64,000 nt of DNA. It comes from Patiria pectinifera. Its lineage: Eukaryota > Echinodermata > Asteroidea > Valvatida > Asterinidae. The stretch is from NCBI GenBank assembly GCA_029964075.1, contig CM057135.1, positions 6,743,001 through 6,807,000 of the forward strand, in the 5' to 3' direction. The notes under the pieces were generated by a model, which worked only from the letters and a program-made list of their open reading frames with translations, did not search any database and had not been told where the DNA came from. Position 1 is the stretch's first letter. The number at the start of each line of letters is the position of its first letter. Of the stretch, positions 22,961 through 35,769 are shown one piece after another. A program made the translations under genes and the position numbers.

Positions 22961-23683
22961 ATCATTTTGCAAACTTCCTGCAATGAATTAAGTTTTTTTT
23001 TATTGCATTTTGATTTTCAATCAAGATATGCTCAGTAAGACAAATAAAACAAATACATGTACATGTATAACACTAACACGTACGTTCAAAATAAGTACCT
23101 GTTTGATAATTTGTGAAAAATTACACACGTACATGCATTTTAATTTCTTGTATAAATTGATTCAATATGAGCACACTGTATTTGTCATGCAGTATAATAA
23201 TCTGCTATGCACGAACTTTCTAATCTCATTGGAAAGTAGAATATGTATGGTACATACATGTCATTGTTATGATTTGGATATCTCACTGGCTTCTAATTAC
23301 CAGCTTGCTCACCGAACTGACCCCATCAACAAAAAAGACTATGTACTCACAATGTGCGTCGCGCGCACAAAATGTGTGTAAAAGACATTAGCGCGTGATT
23401 AACGCTACACATTTTTTTAAATACATGTATGAAATATACTTTTCAGAGTTAGGGTTTCGCTCTCTTGACTCACTCTGTAGTTACATGTCTGAATAATCTC
23501 CACAGTATCTAATCACCTTCAATGGGGTTAGGACTCTTAGCTACAAATACTTTATCGGAATCTTGAAAGTCCATACACATTTAGTATTCCTTGAACTGGT
23601 ACTGCAACAATTGTTTTGACATTTTTTTTACAAGGGATAATATGTTGTACACTAGCAGAGGTAATATCATCTGTAGATATTTT
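22961..23683. other. CACTA 5' internal spacer
   Basis: AT-rich sequence between the subterminal array and the transposase stop. ORFs here lack protein features. It probably holds the transposase 3' UTR (minus strand). Confidence 0.4.
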
Positions 23684-26600
23684 TTAAGATGATATTTCAA
23701 ACATTTCTACAAAGGCTAGGTAAATAGAACACGAGCAATTTTCCACACATGTACAGACAGAAAATATCTTCACAAATTTGGTTATTTGACCATACCTCTC
23801 ACTGTTATCATGCAAAAATGACACAGTATACGAATTTCTACGTACTGGCAAGGTAAACAGCTTAGAACAAATAACTATGTTCTTTTTCATTATGCGAGAA
23901 AATTTAACACAATTATGGATGGTGCCTGCAATGTGATATCCAAAGAAAGAATGCCATGCACCTTTCTCCTCTTGATTTAAACAGTACTTTTTTAGCAATC
24001 CTAATGTGTATGTGTCATCATTTATCTGTTCGCCTTTTCTCCCTTGGGAAACTCTGTTTTTCAGAAGAGGTACTTTCAATAATATGCATATGTTATATGC
24101 TATTTGCAAATCAACCTTTTGTGTTCCATGGAAAAGAGACAGTAATTCCCCATTCAATGATTCAAAATAAGTAAAGCAAGAATAAACCCACAATGGTCCC
24201 AGGTCGCGAACAACATCACACAAATGCAATACTTGATGTATATTTGAGGTCATCTGCTTCTGTGAATAAAGGCTAGCGTGCATCATACAGTAGTGTCTCA
24301 AGACCTTTTCACAGTGATCAATACAATCCAATGATATTGAATCGCCATTCAATAGATAGATAGCTTCCACTAAAAGTAAATAATGTTGGAAATAAATGTC
24401 TGCCAACAAACAACACAATACAGGCAGTGAATAATACAGCAACCACGCTCTACACTCTGATGCTTTCCAATATTTGGAATGATCTTTGATGCTTCGGGGC
24501 ACTCTAGTAATAAAATTGGGTGGTTTAATGTTACGTAGTCGACTATCAACTTCATCTATGAGGTTTGAAATTGAATATGGTTCACTAGATTGACTACGGT
24601 CAAACCAAAGAAAAAGCAATCTTCTCACTATTCCTAGTAAAACTTGGTGCTTCCAGTCAACTGCAGTACCGTGAATAATGTCTGGCATATGATATGAGAA
24701 CCATGAGGGCCCTTTTACTCCAAGAACGTTCTGCTTAGTACGAAAAGCTTCTTCAGCAGCTTGCATATTTTCTTCGTGAGTTCGTTTTGGGCCATCAAAA
24801 TTATGTACATTTACAGGAAATACCCTGGCATGTCCTCGACCTACACTTATGACCTCTCCAGGTTGTGTACATCTGGGACACCCATACAATCCATTAAACT
24901 GTCATGTTAAGAACCATGCATTTTGCAGGCATGTCACATGTTCCACACAACAGAATTCCACGTATATGCACTTCTTCATCTAAATAATTAGTTATATTCA
25001 CACCGTCATAAATAGTCTTCAAGGCAGAGTGAAATGGTTTGAGGAACGTTTCCATACACGGTTTAGCTTCTCCGTACCAAATACCAGCAATCAATATATT
25101 TTCTTTTCGCATTCTTTTTTTTTGGGGGGGGGGTAACTCATTAATTGCGAAGTACAAAGGCCACAATGAAATTTTTGAGGATTTGAATACTGGAATGCCA
25201 TCTGTGTACCACATAAATGAAATGTTCCTTTTATCATTGAGAATACCACCTGGTGATGAAAGTCTTTTATACACATTACCATCATAAATATCTTCAATAT
25301 TTGCATTGACCTTTTTCTTACGCTTAAATCGGTGCTCAATGTCTTCACAAAAATCTTGTCGCTTAAACATAGTTTGTAACTGTGCCAGTAGAGGAATTTC
25401 AATAAAATAGCAGAGGGATTTGAGGTCACTGGCAATAGAAAACTTACAAGATGGACATTCATCTGTGTCATTCGTTAAGAGAAATCTACAATTTGCACAA
25501 AACCTATGAAATTTCAGAGGCATCGACAAGTTTGAAAAGTACTGACGAAACAGATGGAGTGTTGTTTTACACAAATTTGGTTGCTGACAATGCAAGGACA
25601 CAAGAGTAAGAATGTCAACCAGACAACTTCCAGTTAAGTTATGTCGCAGACAAAGTGTGATGATGAGTAACATGCTCTCAGCCAATGTTACAGGTGCGCC
25701 ATCATACAAGGGTTCATCGTCTCGGCATTGAGTAGCATCACTAGTAGTGGGAAAAGCCATTCCCTCTTCAAACAAATTGTCATTGTCATTTAGCCACCCT
25801 TGGGCCTCATACCATTCAGAATGATTGACTTGCTCTTCGGCTTTATACCAAGTCTCCTCGTCATGCGTACTCTGCGAATGTACCTGTAGTTCTACAGGGA
25901 CTGGGCCCATTGTACCTGCAAAAATACATGAAAGAAAATAATTTCTTAAAGTTAGTGGTGTATCGTCATGTTCATATAAAACAATATTCAAATCACCAAA
26001 TACTTGCTGCATGCCATTACATGTAGAATAGTCTACACTTCGTCTGCTTGCATTTTTATAAATGCTTAAGGTTGTACATGTACATATTAAATCTCTTTTT
26101 AAGCAATAACGAAGTGATGTAAGCATACTAAAGGAGGCCCGTGACGATGTTTTTAAAATAGCCAAGTATTTGTCACAAAGGCATAAACCAAACAAATGCA
26201 TTAATTAAATGGTGTTCTTAATTGTTCAATATTTTTTTTGCGAAAGCAACATGACGCAGGTTCATCTTTTTGTAGCCTTATTCTCTAGTAACTTGTCGGA
26301 AATCATATGTTTACTTTTTAATATTAACCCTCCTATGGAAACATGCATTGTCAGCCTGGTTATATTACTTGGGTCAATTGGTCAAGACCCCATTGGTTTG
26401 TACACAATATGCCAGGAGGCATACAAACATTTCGACCATTGGTGACCTCTTAAATAACACTGGAGGGTTAATTAGTTACACTACAGTACCTATTTTTTTG
26501 TTTAATTGAAATGCTCAGGCCCCGATTGGATTCTAAAAGAATATGTTCACCTACTTTCAGCAAAATCTCTGTTGTCAATGACATCCTCCTTGTCATGCAT

Positions 26601-26969
26601 GTGCTCCGAGATCAAGCTGAGCCCTTCATCATAGTCATCGTCACGTTGGCCTACATCTGGCATGTCTGGTAGGACCTGGCCTCCTACACAATCTTCAGCA
26701 TCGGTCATGTCGGTATCACTATCAGTATTGTTAGTGTTACGGTAGTTTCCATCATCAGGCAATTTTGACTGGGATGGACATGATGGACCAGCATTACCAG
26801 GCATATTGCCTATTGCATCGTACGTAGACATGTTTAAGGAACTATTCTTCAAACGCCATTTTGTCACTTTTGGCATGATCCTCCCTTCTTCTCCAGAAAG
26901 GTTTCCTTTGGAGCGTGAGAATGCATATGGTCCTCGCCTTTTTCTTGGTGGATTATCAGCGTTACCCAT
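23684..26969 (-). pseudogene. TNP2-type CACTA transposase, two exons, one frameshift
   Basis: Exon 1 runs 26969-26555, exon 2 25915-23684. Donor GAAA|GTAGGT and acceptor TTTTTGCAG| give matching phase 1. The alternative upstream Met at 27020 is possible; 26969 is preferred because it precedes the basic motif KRRGPYAFSR. Exon 1 encodes an acidic, low-complexity region. Exon 2 has a zinc-ribbon-like pair (CANCR...CPSCK), then the TNP2 core: WPLYFAINELPP, GIWYGEAKP, CDMPAKC, YGCPRCTQPGE, WKHQVLLGI, and the C-terminal SNIHQVLHLCDVVRDLGPLW and LLSLFHGTQ. Total is about 880 codons, normal for TNP2. One frameshift at about 24893 separates CDMPAKC from YGCPRC. TNP2 performs cut-and-paste transposition in the nucleus. 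Confidence 0.87.
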
Positions 26970-27020
26970 CTTGCATGTGTCCTGATAATAATTGGCCTGT
27001 ACTAGTAGTACTAGTTCCAA

Positions 27021-28274
27021 CTATGACTGAGTATACCGATACCCGACAATATTGAAGGCCGACCTAGCCTTCTGTCAATTCAAATGCAACAACGTGATCC
27101 CGATCGACGGGAGACAAATATGGGAGATGCGACGCGATGGTCAGTTCAAGTGAAGACTGTCTGTAGTGACTGATAATATGGTGCCGGCCGTGGTCCAACG
27201 ATCATGACAATCGAGTCCAAAACTGTTCGACTTTTTGTGTTGAAAATTCAAGCTTACAACAGGCCTGCATACATCACAAAAGTTGATTATATATTGTCGG
27301 TATCTGTACCGGCACATGAGCAATCTGCACATGAGCAATCTGCACACGTGCACTCACACTCACAGGGTATTTTGCAGATTAAATCGACACCAGAACAATG
27401 CAATCAGAACTTACACTTACAGAAGTAGAATTTAAGTTCCGTCCAACTGGCAATTGCGCAAATAACAATGACATGCATGGCAAGACTGGTGCCTAGTGTT
27501 CAATTTGAAAAATACCCACATCACTTACTAGAAAAAAGCACAGGCTATTCACTGGTTTAAGATAAGAACGTATCGTATAAAACGTACGTATTCTATCGTA
27601 ATGCAGGGTACCAGTTGTTAGCGCGGTCGCCGGCGGCCACGTACCCAACCGGATACGTGGCACGCATAGCTCGCATGCACAATGTGACGTGTCAGTGATG
27701 ACGTGCCCAAACTTAGGATCAACCATTTGTTTGGAGGTGTGTGCAATTGAAATCTGTTTTTAAAAACATTATATACACGAATAACGTAAAAAAGAAAGAA
27801 AAAGAAAACAAGTGAAATATTATTTGTTTTTCAATAAGAAAATAATTGATGTACTTAAGGGTAATAAACGAGTTCGTTTTGTATATTCACAATATTAGTG
27901 CTTCCCCACCGTATAAGTGAATCAGCGTACGCGGGTGGCGCGGCGGCGGGCGGGAAATATAGTCCGTGGGACGAGGCCTTTTTTTCGCTCATTACGCGAT
28001 CTGGTTTTCTGAATATTTTCTAATATTTCTCATTCCATTGATCAAAAATAGAAAGCGCTAACAAACCACGTTCCCGCATTCGTGGGTGGTTTGGGACTTC
28101 ACAAATGAATTTTAATTAACATCAAATTCGAGGTTACAGCCAAAAAATCGTTAGACAAATATAATGCCCGAGAGAGGATAAAAATCAACCAATAACGTGC
28201 AAGGTTTGTGTTGCGTCGCCAAAGAACCAATCAAATTGCACGTTCCATATACGTCGACAAGAGGCGAGTCCAAC
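27021..28274. promoter_or_regulatory. Region between divergent CACTA genes
   Basis: Lies between the transposase start (minus) and gene A start (plus), so it may hold divergent promoters. Contains a short repeat (GCACATGAGCAATCT twice near 27315-27345) and, at 27955-28040, a block starting AGTCCGTGGGACGAG that recurs inverted near 32000-32095. No promoter element is recognised. Confidence 0.35.
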
Positions 28275-30821
28275 ATGGCGTCGTCCTTGTCGTCGGAAGG
28301 AAGTACCGAGTCCAAGACCGCAGCGGAGACAGGTGAAGAAAATGCTCCAAAATCATCAGTTCAGTGTCTCATGCACTTTCCGACTGGAAAGGGTGAAGTG
28401 CAACTATTTACGGAGCACAGCTGGTCACGCTTCCTTGAGTATACCGACGTCTGGAAGGCCTTCACAAAAGGACCGCAAGCCGATAGCAAGGGCCAGGGCC
28501 AAGGCAGTTCATCGCCAAAACATGCGCCACGTCAGCCGGCGCAAGTGTTGCTACGGATCAGCATGATCAGCCCGTCACCGTCAGTATGCGGTTGCAATCT
28601 CACGATCCTAGAGAATGCCGGTCATCATCGGTGAGATACAAATCATACACTTCCCTTCACTTCCAGATGACTTGACTATCATGATGATCGAGATAAAATA
28701 AGGGCAAGGGCATTAAGGCATGTAACTTGTAAGGGGGGGGGGGGCTCTGAAAATTCATGGCATAGGGCCTAGGGGGCCTGAATGCAGTACATGTAGATTT
28801 TTATGCCTTCCTAAAACTACTTAAATGCAGTCAATGATTGTGTATAAACGTTAGTCAACATGTTCTGATGTTAGTGCCTTGCAATTGTGTAGTCATGGTA
28901 GGCCTATTGGTCATGTTGGTACTATGTAATATGTAAACCTCCACATTTTTTTCTGTATAGGTCATGCTACAGTCTGTACACTGACAAGTCCAAGGTGAAG
29001 AGAGCAGTTCAAGCCCAGCAAAAAGAGAAGTCTAAAGTTGCAGGTACATTTTATTTGTATATAAACTGTTGCTTCCATTTCTATTCATTAACAAATTTGT
29101 TAACCTTCATGAAAAAAACTGCAGGGAGATGATGGTGTGATAAACTTATACAAGTATATTTGTGAGGTGCTGTTGATAATCTCCCTGAATGTCAGACAAG
29201 TCGACCGTTGAGACAACTCGACTCGGGACAAGTCGACCGTTGAAACAACTCGACCGTATGTGCGATAAATGGAAAGACAAGTCGACTGTTGAGACAGGTC
29301 GACCGTTGAGACAACTCGACTCGGGACAACTTGACCGTTGAGACTGCTCGCCTTAATGGAAATGAATACACGTGGAGCAGAAAAAGTTGCCCAAATCTGT
29401 GGCAAGACCTATCACGGGTGCGGCGCAGGCATACTCGATGTACAGAGGGTGTCGCGTCGGGCCGGTGCGCCCCGCCCGCCCGCGAGGACCGGGCCGGCCC
29501 GGCACGCGGGCACGTCGACCGGCGCGGTAAATGGGCGCACAGGCCCGGCAAAAACGATGGCACCGTGCACGGTACGGCCACGTTGACCGGGGATGCGCGC
29601 ACGTGGCCTTGAGAAAAACGAACGATGTGCACGGACAATCACGCTGCGCTATATTGGCTCTGTTATATGCAAAAAAAAAACACCTCATGTGTCAACACTC
29701 CCAAAAGGCGATCAGCGGCCTTCAAAATCCCCGGTACTATCCCCGAAACTAGGCCCAAAACTTGCGAGGCGACTTGTCTCAACGGTCGACTTGTCTTTCC
29801 ATTTATCGCACAGTTGGTCCAGTTGTCTCAACGGTCGAGTTGTCTCAAAGGTCGACTTGTCCCGAGTCGAGTTGTCTCAACGGTCGACTTGTCTGACCCC
29901 CATCTCCCTCCCCCCAGTATTTATCTGATGTCTGTAACTAAGTTACACTGGAAAACTGTTGTCATATAGTTCAGTTCACCCAGTGTCCATGTGAAATGTA
30001 TTTTGTTTGTATCTTTTGAAACTTTTACTTTTAGCTATAAAAACGCAATGTACGTGTAACGTAGGGAGGAAAGGGAGTCCACCTGGGCTAGTGTACCATC
30101 CACAAATATATACATTGCCATGTACATGCACATGTGTATACCAGTATTAGGCCCAAGAACTGATAACTTTCTTTCCATTTATTTGTAATTTGGAAGAAGG
30201 GGAAGGTTTTAATGTATACTGTTGTTTACCCTCCCCATCCGACACCGCCCCCCCCCCCCAAAAGATAATCTCACAAATTTAAGGAAGAAACATGACATAT
30301 ACCCTCCTGATTTTGTTTATTTGAGAGCAACACAACATTTTCATTGAAAAAATGGCCTTATTTCAATAAATACAACCAAATAACTGTTAATTACATGTAA
30401 ACAGTTGAATGTAAACAGTTGAATAAGATTGTATTTTCTGTTCCTCTACTGTATTCTAGAAACTGAAACAGCCAAAAAGGTTCCCCACCCCCCTGTGAAA
30501 ACGAGAAGACTCCGTTCAGCCACGCAAACGGTTTCCAAGACTGCAGCAAGATCACAACATGTTTTTCCCAAACAGTGCATCCTTTGCAGGAAGGAGAAGT
30601 GTGTGACCTGCCGAGTCACAAGGAAGAGGAGGCAAGAACCCCTGGTCACATGTACTACCCTACAGGCTGAAAGATTGCTACAGGCGGCGGAAGACAACAA
30701 CAATGAAGAACTTCTTATGCACATTGTCAAATCCAAAATGGATGTGCTCAGAATTGGTTCGGTGCATTTGTGTAATTGCTCTTATTGTTTCTTGTATTTG
30801 ACACTTATACATGTACTGTAA
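28275..30821 (+). CDS. Gene A: Cys/His-rich protein carried by the CACTA element
   Basis: Model: exon 1 28275-28630, exon 2 28961-29043, exon 3 30460-30821 (stop). Junctions CG|GTGAGA, TGTATAG|GTC, GCAG|GTACAT and ATTCTAG|AA have consistent phases (2, then 1). The ATG is the first in frame (ACATGGCGTCG). Protein: Ser/Glu-rich start; VQCLMHFPTGKGEVQLF and a Trp-containing segment; GHHRSCYSLYTDKSK across exons 1-2; a basic linker KTRRLRSATQ; then FPKQCILCRKEKCVTC and ERLLQAAEDNNNEELL. The pattern HR.CY..(Y/F)T, basic linker, (V/I)FPKQCI, ER.Q.A....EELL recurs in gene B near 62 kb. The family is unnamed to me; Cys/His pairs suggest zinc binding. Exon 3 may really splice on after the EELL block. 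Intron 2 holds a MITE. Confidence 0.55.
29187..29901. mobile_element. MITE/foldback element with GTCGACCGTTGAGAC repeats
   Basis: 715 bp flanked by an 8-bp target duplication ATCTCCCT (29179-29186 and 29902-29909). Ends GAATGTCAGAC and GTCTGACCCCC are near-inverted. Each arm (~160 bp) consists of CAAGTCGACCGTTGAGACAA-type ~16-17 bp repeats, inverted between arms. The core is strikingly GC-rich (about 29410-29600). A second copy lies at 32560-32836. An 8-bp duplication fits hAT or P-like superfamilies; no transposase is present. It sits in intron 2 of gene A. Confidence 0.75.
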
Positions 30822-32215
30822 TTGCAGAAATTCAACTGAGGAAGTGCCATTGCATTGGTGTGGTCAGAATAATTGATATCTGTGAAAACACATTTGTGTT
30901 TGTTTACAAACTGGCATTTAGAAAACTTATTTTTGTTTTAATTTCTTTTTCATGAAGGCTGTTAACCAAATTGGCAAAAAGATACATGTAACACCGCATA
31001 AGGTGTTTGAAGTTGTATTAAACCCTTATGAATGTTTGATGTGGTGTATATTGGGATTTGGGAAATGGATAGGGCCAAAAAGGAAATAATTGGTTGTATC
31101 GTCGTTTAAAACAGAAGTTCAAGAAACAAATGTATACTAGATGGTTTTGAATCCAAGTTTTTACTTAAAGTGGAATGCCTGCACACCTTAAACAACTTTT
31201 GTAAAGTTATCTGCTACTGGAAGCTGCTCTTTTGGGGCTCTTTCTTCTGGGGAGGATCTTTGTCATTTAATCTGGAAAACATGAACTCATCCTGTTTGAA
31301 GTACCTGCCGTTTTACTCAAATTGTTCATTCAAGAAAACAGCACTAACTGATTAAGATTTTTCCATCTGTGTATTTCTTTTGGCTGAATGCAGTATGTCA
31401 TGTACAGCACATCAAAGTTGGAATAAAAAAGTTATTGAAACAGTATTTGGATCGTATTTGTTATTTATTGTTTCAAATCATTCTTATCAAATTTAATCTA
31501 AATTTAAATCAATTTAAGTGTGACACCTGCCCCATATTAATGATGATCATGCGTTTCAGCTAACTAGCAGCCATTTAGAGAAGATTGACTGATTTGCAGT
31601 TTTTTTGTGGGATATCATAACGAAGTAACTTGCAAGTTCTGGGGCTTATGGGTTTTACACATTATTCTTTCATAAAGGCTTGTCATTTACAAGATATTTT
31701 ATAATATAAGGAACTCCCTGGTTATTTCAAATTGAAATTAACTGTAATAAGCATCTTGCTTTAGAAATAATTACAAATAAAAAGGCTAGAATCTAACATT
31801 AAACAAATGTTCAGCAAGACGGGCGAACCCGCCTCGCGTTCGCATGCATTGCGTGTAAAATGTATATTTGCTGTGTCAAAAGAGGGCGCCATTTCTTTCT
31901 TTTTTCTCATGCACAATTCGTGCGTGTTTTTGTCGTAGAATTTCTCATTCCCAAACAATTCGTGGACCGGGGAACAACGTTTTTCTGATATGGTACACCA
32001 TAATCTACATATCTGGCAAGTTTTATAAAATTCGGTGAACCAGATCGCCTATCTCGAAAACTAAAGCGTTTTCGGGCTCTCGTCCCACGGACTAATACTA
32101 TACTACATTCAAACAGTCGCACTCGTACTCCAGTATTGATTGTGAATACATATGTAGATTCTTTTCTTTCATCTTTTGAATTGCAAAGAAACGTCACGAC
32201 GCAGTTAAGTTATCA
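30822..32215. other. CACTA internal spacer upstream of gene C
   Basis: AT-rich, no coding feature recognised. 32000-32095 carries the inverted copy of the 27955 block (ending CTCGTCCCACGGACT). An AAGAGGGCGC word is at about 31880. Confidence 0.35.
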
Positions 32216-35044
32216 ATGGATCGCACGTTTGTAAAGCAATTATTTGCTTTAGAAGCTGATCCACAACAAGTGGTTGGAAGGGCAAAGTCCAAAGTCTCCT
32301 GGTGTTTGGTTTATTGGATAAATGACCGGCAAGTCAGCATCGAGCGGTTATCCAACGTCGAATACGGGCACAGGAATGTGGAGGATGTTTCGAACATTCG
32401 TTTCAGAGATGGGAAGCGGTATCCCGGAAAAATATTACAAATAAGTGGTAAGTATCGACATGATCGAACTCTTGTAACTGAATCAAATAATGTTTTGTTA
32501 GTATAAAAAAGAAAGTATAATATAATGCATAGGCCTCACGTGACGCTGTAAAGAAAAAAATGCTCGACTTGGGACAGCTCGACCGTTGAGACAACGCAAC
32601 CGGACCGTCATGACCGTAGGCATTGGTAAATGGTAGGATAGGCGCGACCCGTCCATAAAATGGAAAAGACGATTGTGTCAGTCGTAATGCAATGAAGACG
32701 TCGTCCATCCCTCCTGGGGTTTCCCAAGTTGTCTCAACCATGTCAACGGTCGAGTTGTCACGTGTGGAGTTCAACTTCAACAGTCGAGTTGTCTCAATGG
32801 TCGATTTGTCTTAACGGTCGAGCTGTCTGACATTCCCTACCAAGTACCCGTAGTTAAGGAATCCGGCGAATTTCATTTCTTTTTGCCAAAAAATTAATCA
32901 TATTAATATTCATAGGCCTATTTTGTAGTAGGTGTATCACTGACATGACTGAGAGATTGAGAAAAGAATTACACAACCATGACAACAAAATCAATCAATG
33001 GTGTTTGAATCAGCTTCACAGTTTCATACTTCATACTCATAGAGTTTGCATTTTGGAGATACATGTTCAACCATTTAATTTATGGCCGAATTTGGAGTTT
33101 CAGTTCAATAAGAACCAAGATCGGGAGCCCAAGATCTACATTATACACTTTTACTTTTACAGTTTTAGCATCTTTTATTTATTTTCAGAACCTTTTAAAA
33201 GATGTTTGGAAGGCCTATCATAGGAATCCCCATTAAATAAATATAAAGTTGATTTTTGAATCGGGTTTTTACCACTCATAACAAAAAAAGTTACGATTTT
33301 TTCCCCTGGACCTCGCACTGTCCAGGCGCGTGCCGATCAAACACCGCCGTGCAACCAGACAATGTCAAGTGAGCCCGCCGTCGGGTTACGCACGGGCCGG
33401 GCAAAGTTAAGTTCCCATCCCGCTCCACAACGCAGCACACGGAATATGTGTCCACGCATTATCCCTGTACCGCGTGCAAGTCTGGCAATGGCCGATCCCG
33501 CTCCACACAACACAGCAACACGGAGCATGGGTGCACGCGTTATTACTGTTACCGCTAGCCAGACTACATGTCTGGCACCAATGCCATCAGTGTACAATAA
33601 CATGCAATTGTATACTAGTCTGGTAATGACGTTGCATAATGCGCCGTTAGTTACCCCGACCTAGTAATAAAAGGGTGTATAAGAATGCTTTGCGGAAAGG
33701 TGCGGAAAGCTTAAGTTTAATCATTTATTTTTATTTTATACCACTGTTTTAATAAAAGTCTGAACTTCATGGGTACGAGTGTGCCAGTCCGTGCCATTTT
33801 TATTTATAAAGTTATGATAAAAACAGTTCGATTTATCAAGTAGATTTCAATTTTACGATTACACGGTGGTTTAAATTAAAATGCCAGCTCACGTGGTAAT
33901 GTTTGGGGCATCTGTCGATATGGAAAGCGCAAGTTAAGAATTCGTTTTTGGCACAATTGCAGAATACCCCGCCACACACCTATCCCACCTCGTATCCGGA
34001 TACGAGGATACGGAGTCACGCTTGGATGCTCAACAGAAAACCACACGCGTGCACGTCCACTAAAGTCCACCCCGTATCCGCATATCCACTACCTGGCACC
34101 TACTTTGGACTTGCATTTATTTAACCCCTGCTCCCCATTCAGTTCACGTTGTTCCTGCTAGCCGCATTTCTTATTACAGGGAAATAGCGCATTCTTTACG
34201 GCTCGGCGCATAAGCTGCCCTGTGTGTGGGTACAATTTTTGTCACGGAAAATGTTAAGCGTATCGAAAGCATATCAGTTAACAAGTTCAAGCTTATCAGA
34301 TTTTTTTCCAAGCGTATCGGCCCGATATCCTTCTGTATGCCTGGCTGATGATGGTAATGTACTATTAAACTTGTAGCAGGGTCCCTGTTTAATTTCGATC
34401 AATTTAGAGTCATGGTGTTTGGAAAAAATGTTGCAACCTGGCGCTGCTTGATTCTGCACTTGTACTATTACTCGCCTACAAAAAGGACAAAGTCTATGGA
34501 GAGTCAAGTACTGCAGTGTCTGGCATAGTGCATTTTATGTGTCATAATGTGCTCATTTACAAAAACGTATAAGGCCAAGACCAAGTTTAAAAAACTACCA
34601 GTTGATCATCTGGACTTCCTAAAAATGAGAAGGATGAGGAGCTGTTTGTATTTATTTTTTTATTTTTATTTTTTTTCCCAAGATGGCCGCCATGAACAGT
34701 GGTCAAGGATGCAGACTAAGCTAAAATTAAATGAAAAATGACCTCAACCTTTTAATTCATAAACAATTGATAAAAGGGCCAAAAGTATATATTTCATTTT
34801 AAAACAACAATTTTGCCTAATTAAATTTTCTTCTTTACAATGTGCAGAGAGTAAGAAGGAACTGGAAAATAAACAACTGGAGGTCCTTCATTCTATGGAG
34901 CAGTGTACCGCCACCGGTGATGCAGCAGAAACGTGCGATGCGCAACAAAAGCGCATCATCAAAATGAGCAAGAAAATGGCCGAGACCATTTCACATGGGG
35001 ATGAGGATCCCACTAGCTGGACTAACACACACATGTACAACTAA
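32216..35044 (+). CDS. Gene C: small BEN-like protein carried by the CACTA element
   Basis: Exon 1 32216-32447 ends AGTG|GTAAGT; exon 2 34848-35044 follows TGTGCAG| and ends with TAA. Both are phase 1, giving a 142-residue protein. Exon 1 encodes VSWCLVYWINDRQVSI and FRDGKRYPGKILQIS, reminiscent of the 'W.LV.W...VS.....V.....GK.Y.AK.L.I' module that precedes BEN domains in many invertebrate BEND-like proteins. Exon 2 is a Glu/Lys-rich helical segment (ESKKELENKQLEVLHSMEQC). An internal donor (CCACCG|GTGATG, about 34917) is in phase with a further exon at 35770 that looks like a BEN C-terminus. The BEN link is from memory of the pattern and is tentative. Confidence 0.5.
32560..32836. mobile_element. 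Second, shorter copy of the 29187 MITE
   Basis: The right arm shows repeated GTCGAGTTGTCTCAA units ending GTCTGACATTC, the inverse of the left end of the 29187 element. The left arm (CTCGACTTGGGACAGCTCGA) is truncated. Lies in intron 1 of gene C. Confidence 0.6.
32950..34840. other. Gene C intron 1, remaining part
   Basis: No coding exon recognised. Contains an 18-bp palindrome CTCGTATCCGGATACGAG near 33992 and a direct repeat (TCCCGCTCCACA.C.CAGCA) at about 33418 and 33497. A CpG-rich patch lies at 33320-33560. Confidence 0.35.
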
Positions 35045-35769
35045 AGTATTTAAAATGAAAGAGCCACTTCAAGTTTCATATAAAGTGAAAGTTTTAAAAT
35101 GAGGCCTCACAAAAACAAGATACGAAAGAAATCCGAAATGGCTTTTATGAAATGGTTCGATCTTTTATCGTTCATTTTATACAGCCTTATTGAAGAAATA
35201 TGGGTGATATTCCTGACTACCAATACGCGGTGCCTCACTTCATTTGAAATTGATCCCCATCTTGACATAATGAAGGCGGTATTTTTGATGCAATTAAGCT
35301 AAATGAGTCGTTTGTAGACCCTGTTCATTTTTTTTTTTTTTTACAGATGTGAAAAGAGCACAATCTTAGCATTATCGCTGTGAAAACCGCATGCGGGTAC
35401 CATCTTTAGTAAAAAAAAATTATGGAAGGGGTGTGGAATCTCAGCTTCAAAGCTGATTTCAGTTTTTTTTGTTTTGGATTTCAGGCTTTTCCCCCAGCTT
35501 TTTCTCTCACTTGCCATGTGCAAAAGTATAGGAGATTTCCAAAATTCAGCTTTTTAAAAATTTTTATCAGTGGTCACTCACACCCCTGAAGTCGGAACAC
35601 CCAAGAAATGTGATGAAGTGGTCCTATTTTGGCCCAAAATCTCCAAATGAAAATTCCCGACAAATGACTCATGTAGCCTGATAGCATCACATTTATTATT
35701 ACATGTATTGAAGTTTGTGTATCATGACATGGCTTTTCTTTTCTTCTTTCGTTTTGTTTTCAGAGTGTG

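Noticed and set aside
23010-23381. 123-codon plus-strand ORF
   Set aside because: AT-rich, no protein-like pattern, lies in CACTA spacer opposite the transposase.
29331-29688. Several overlapping ORFs on both strands
   Set aside because: All sit in the GC-rich core and repeat arms of the MITE at 29187-29901.
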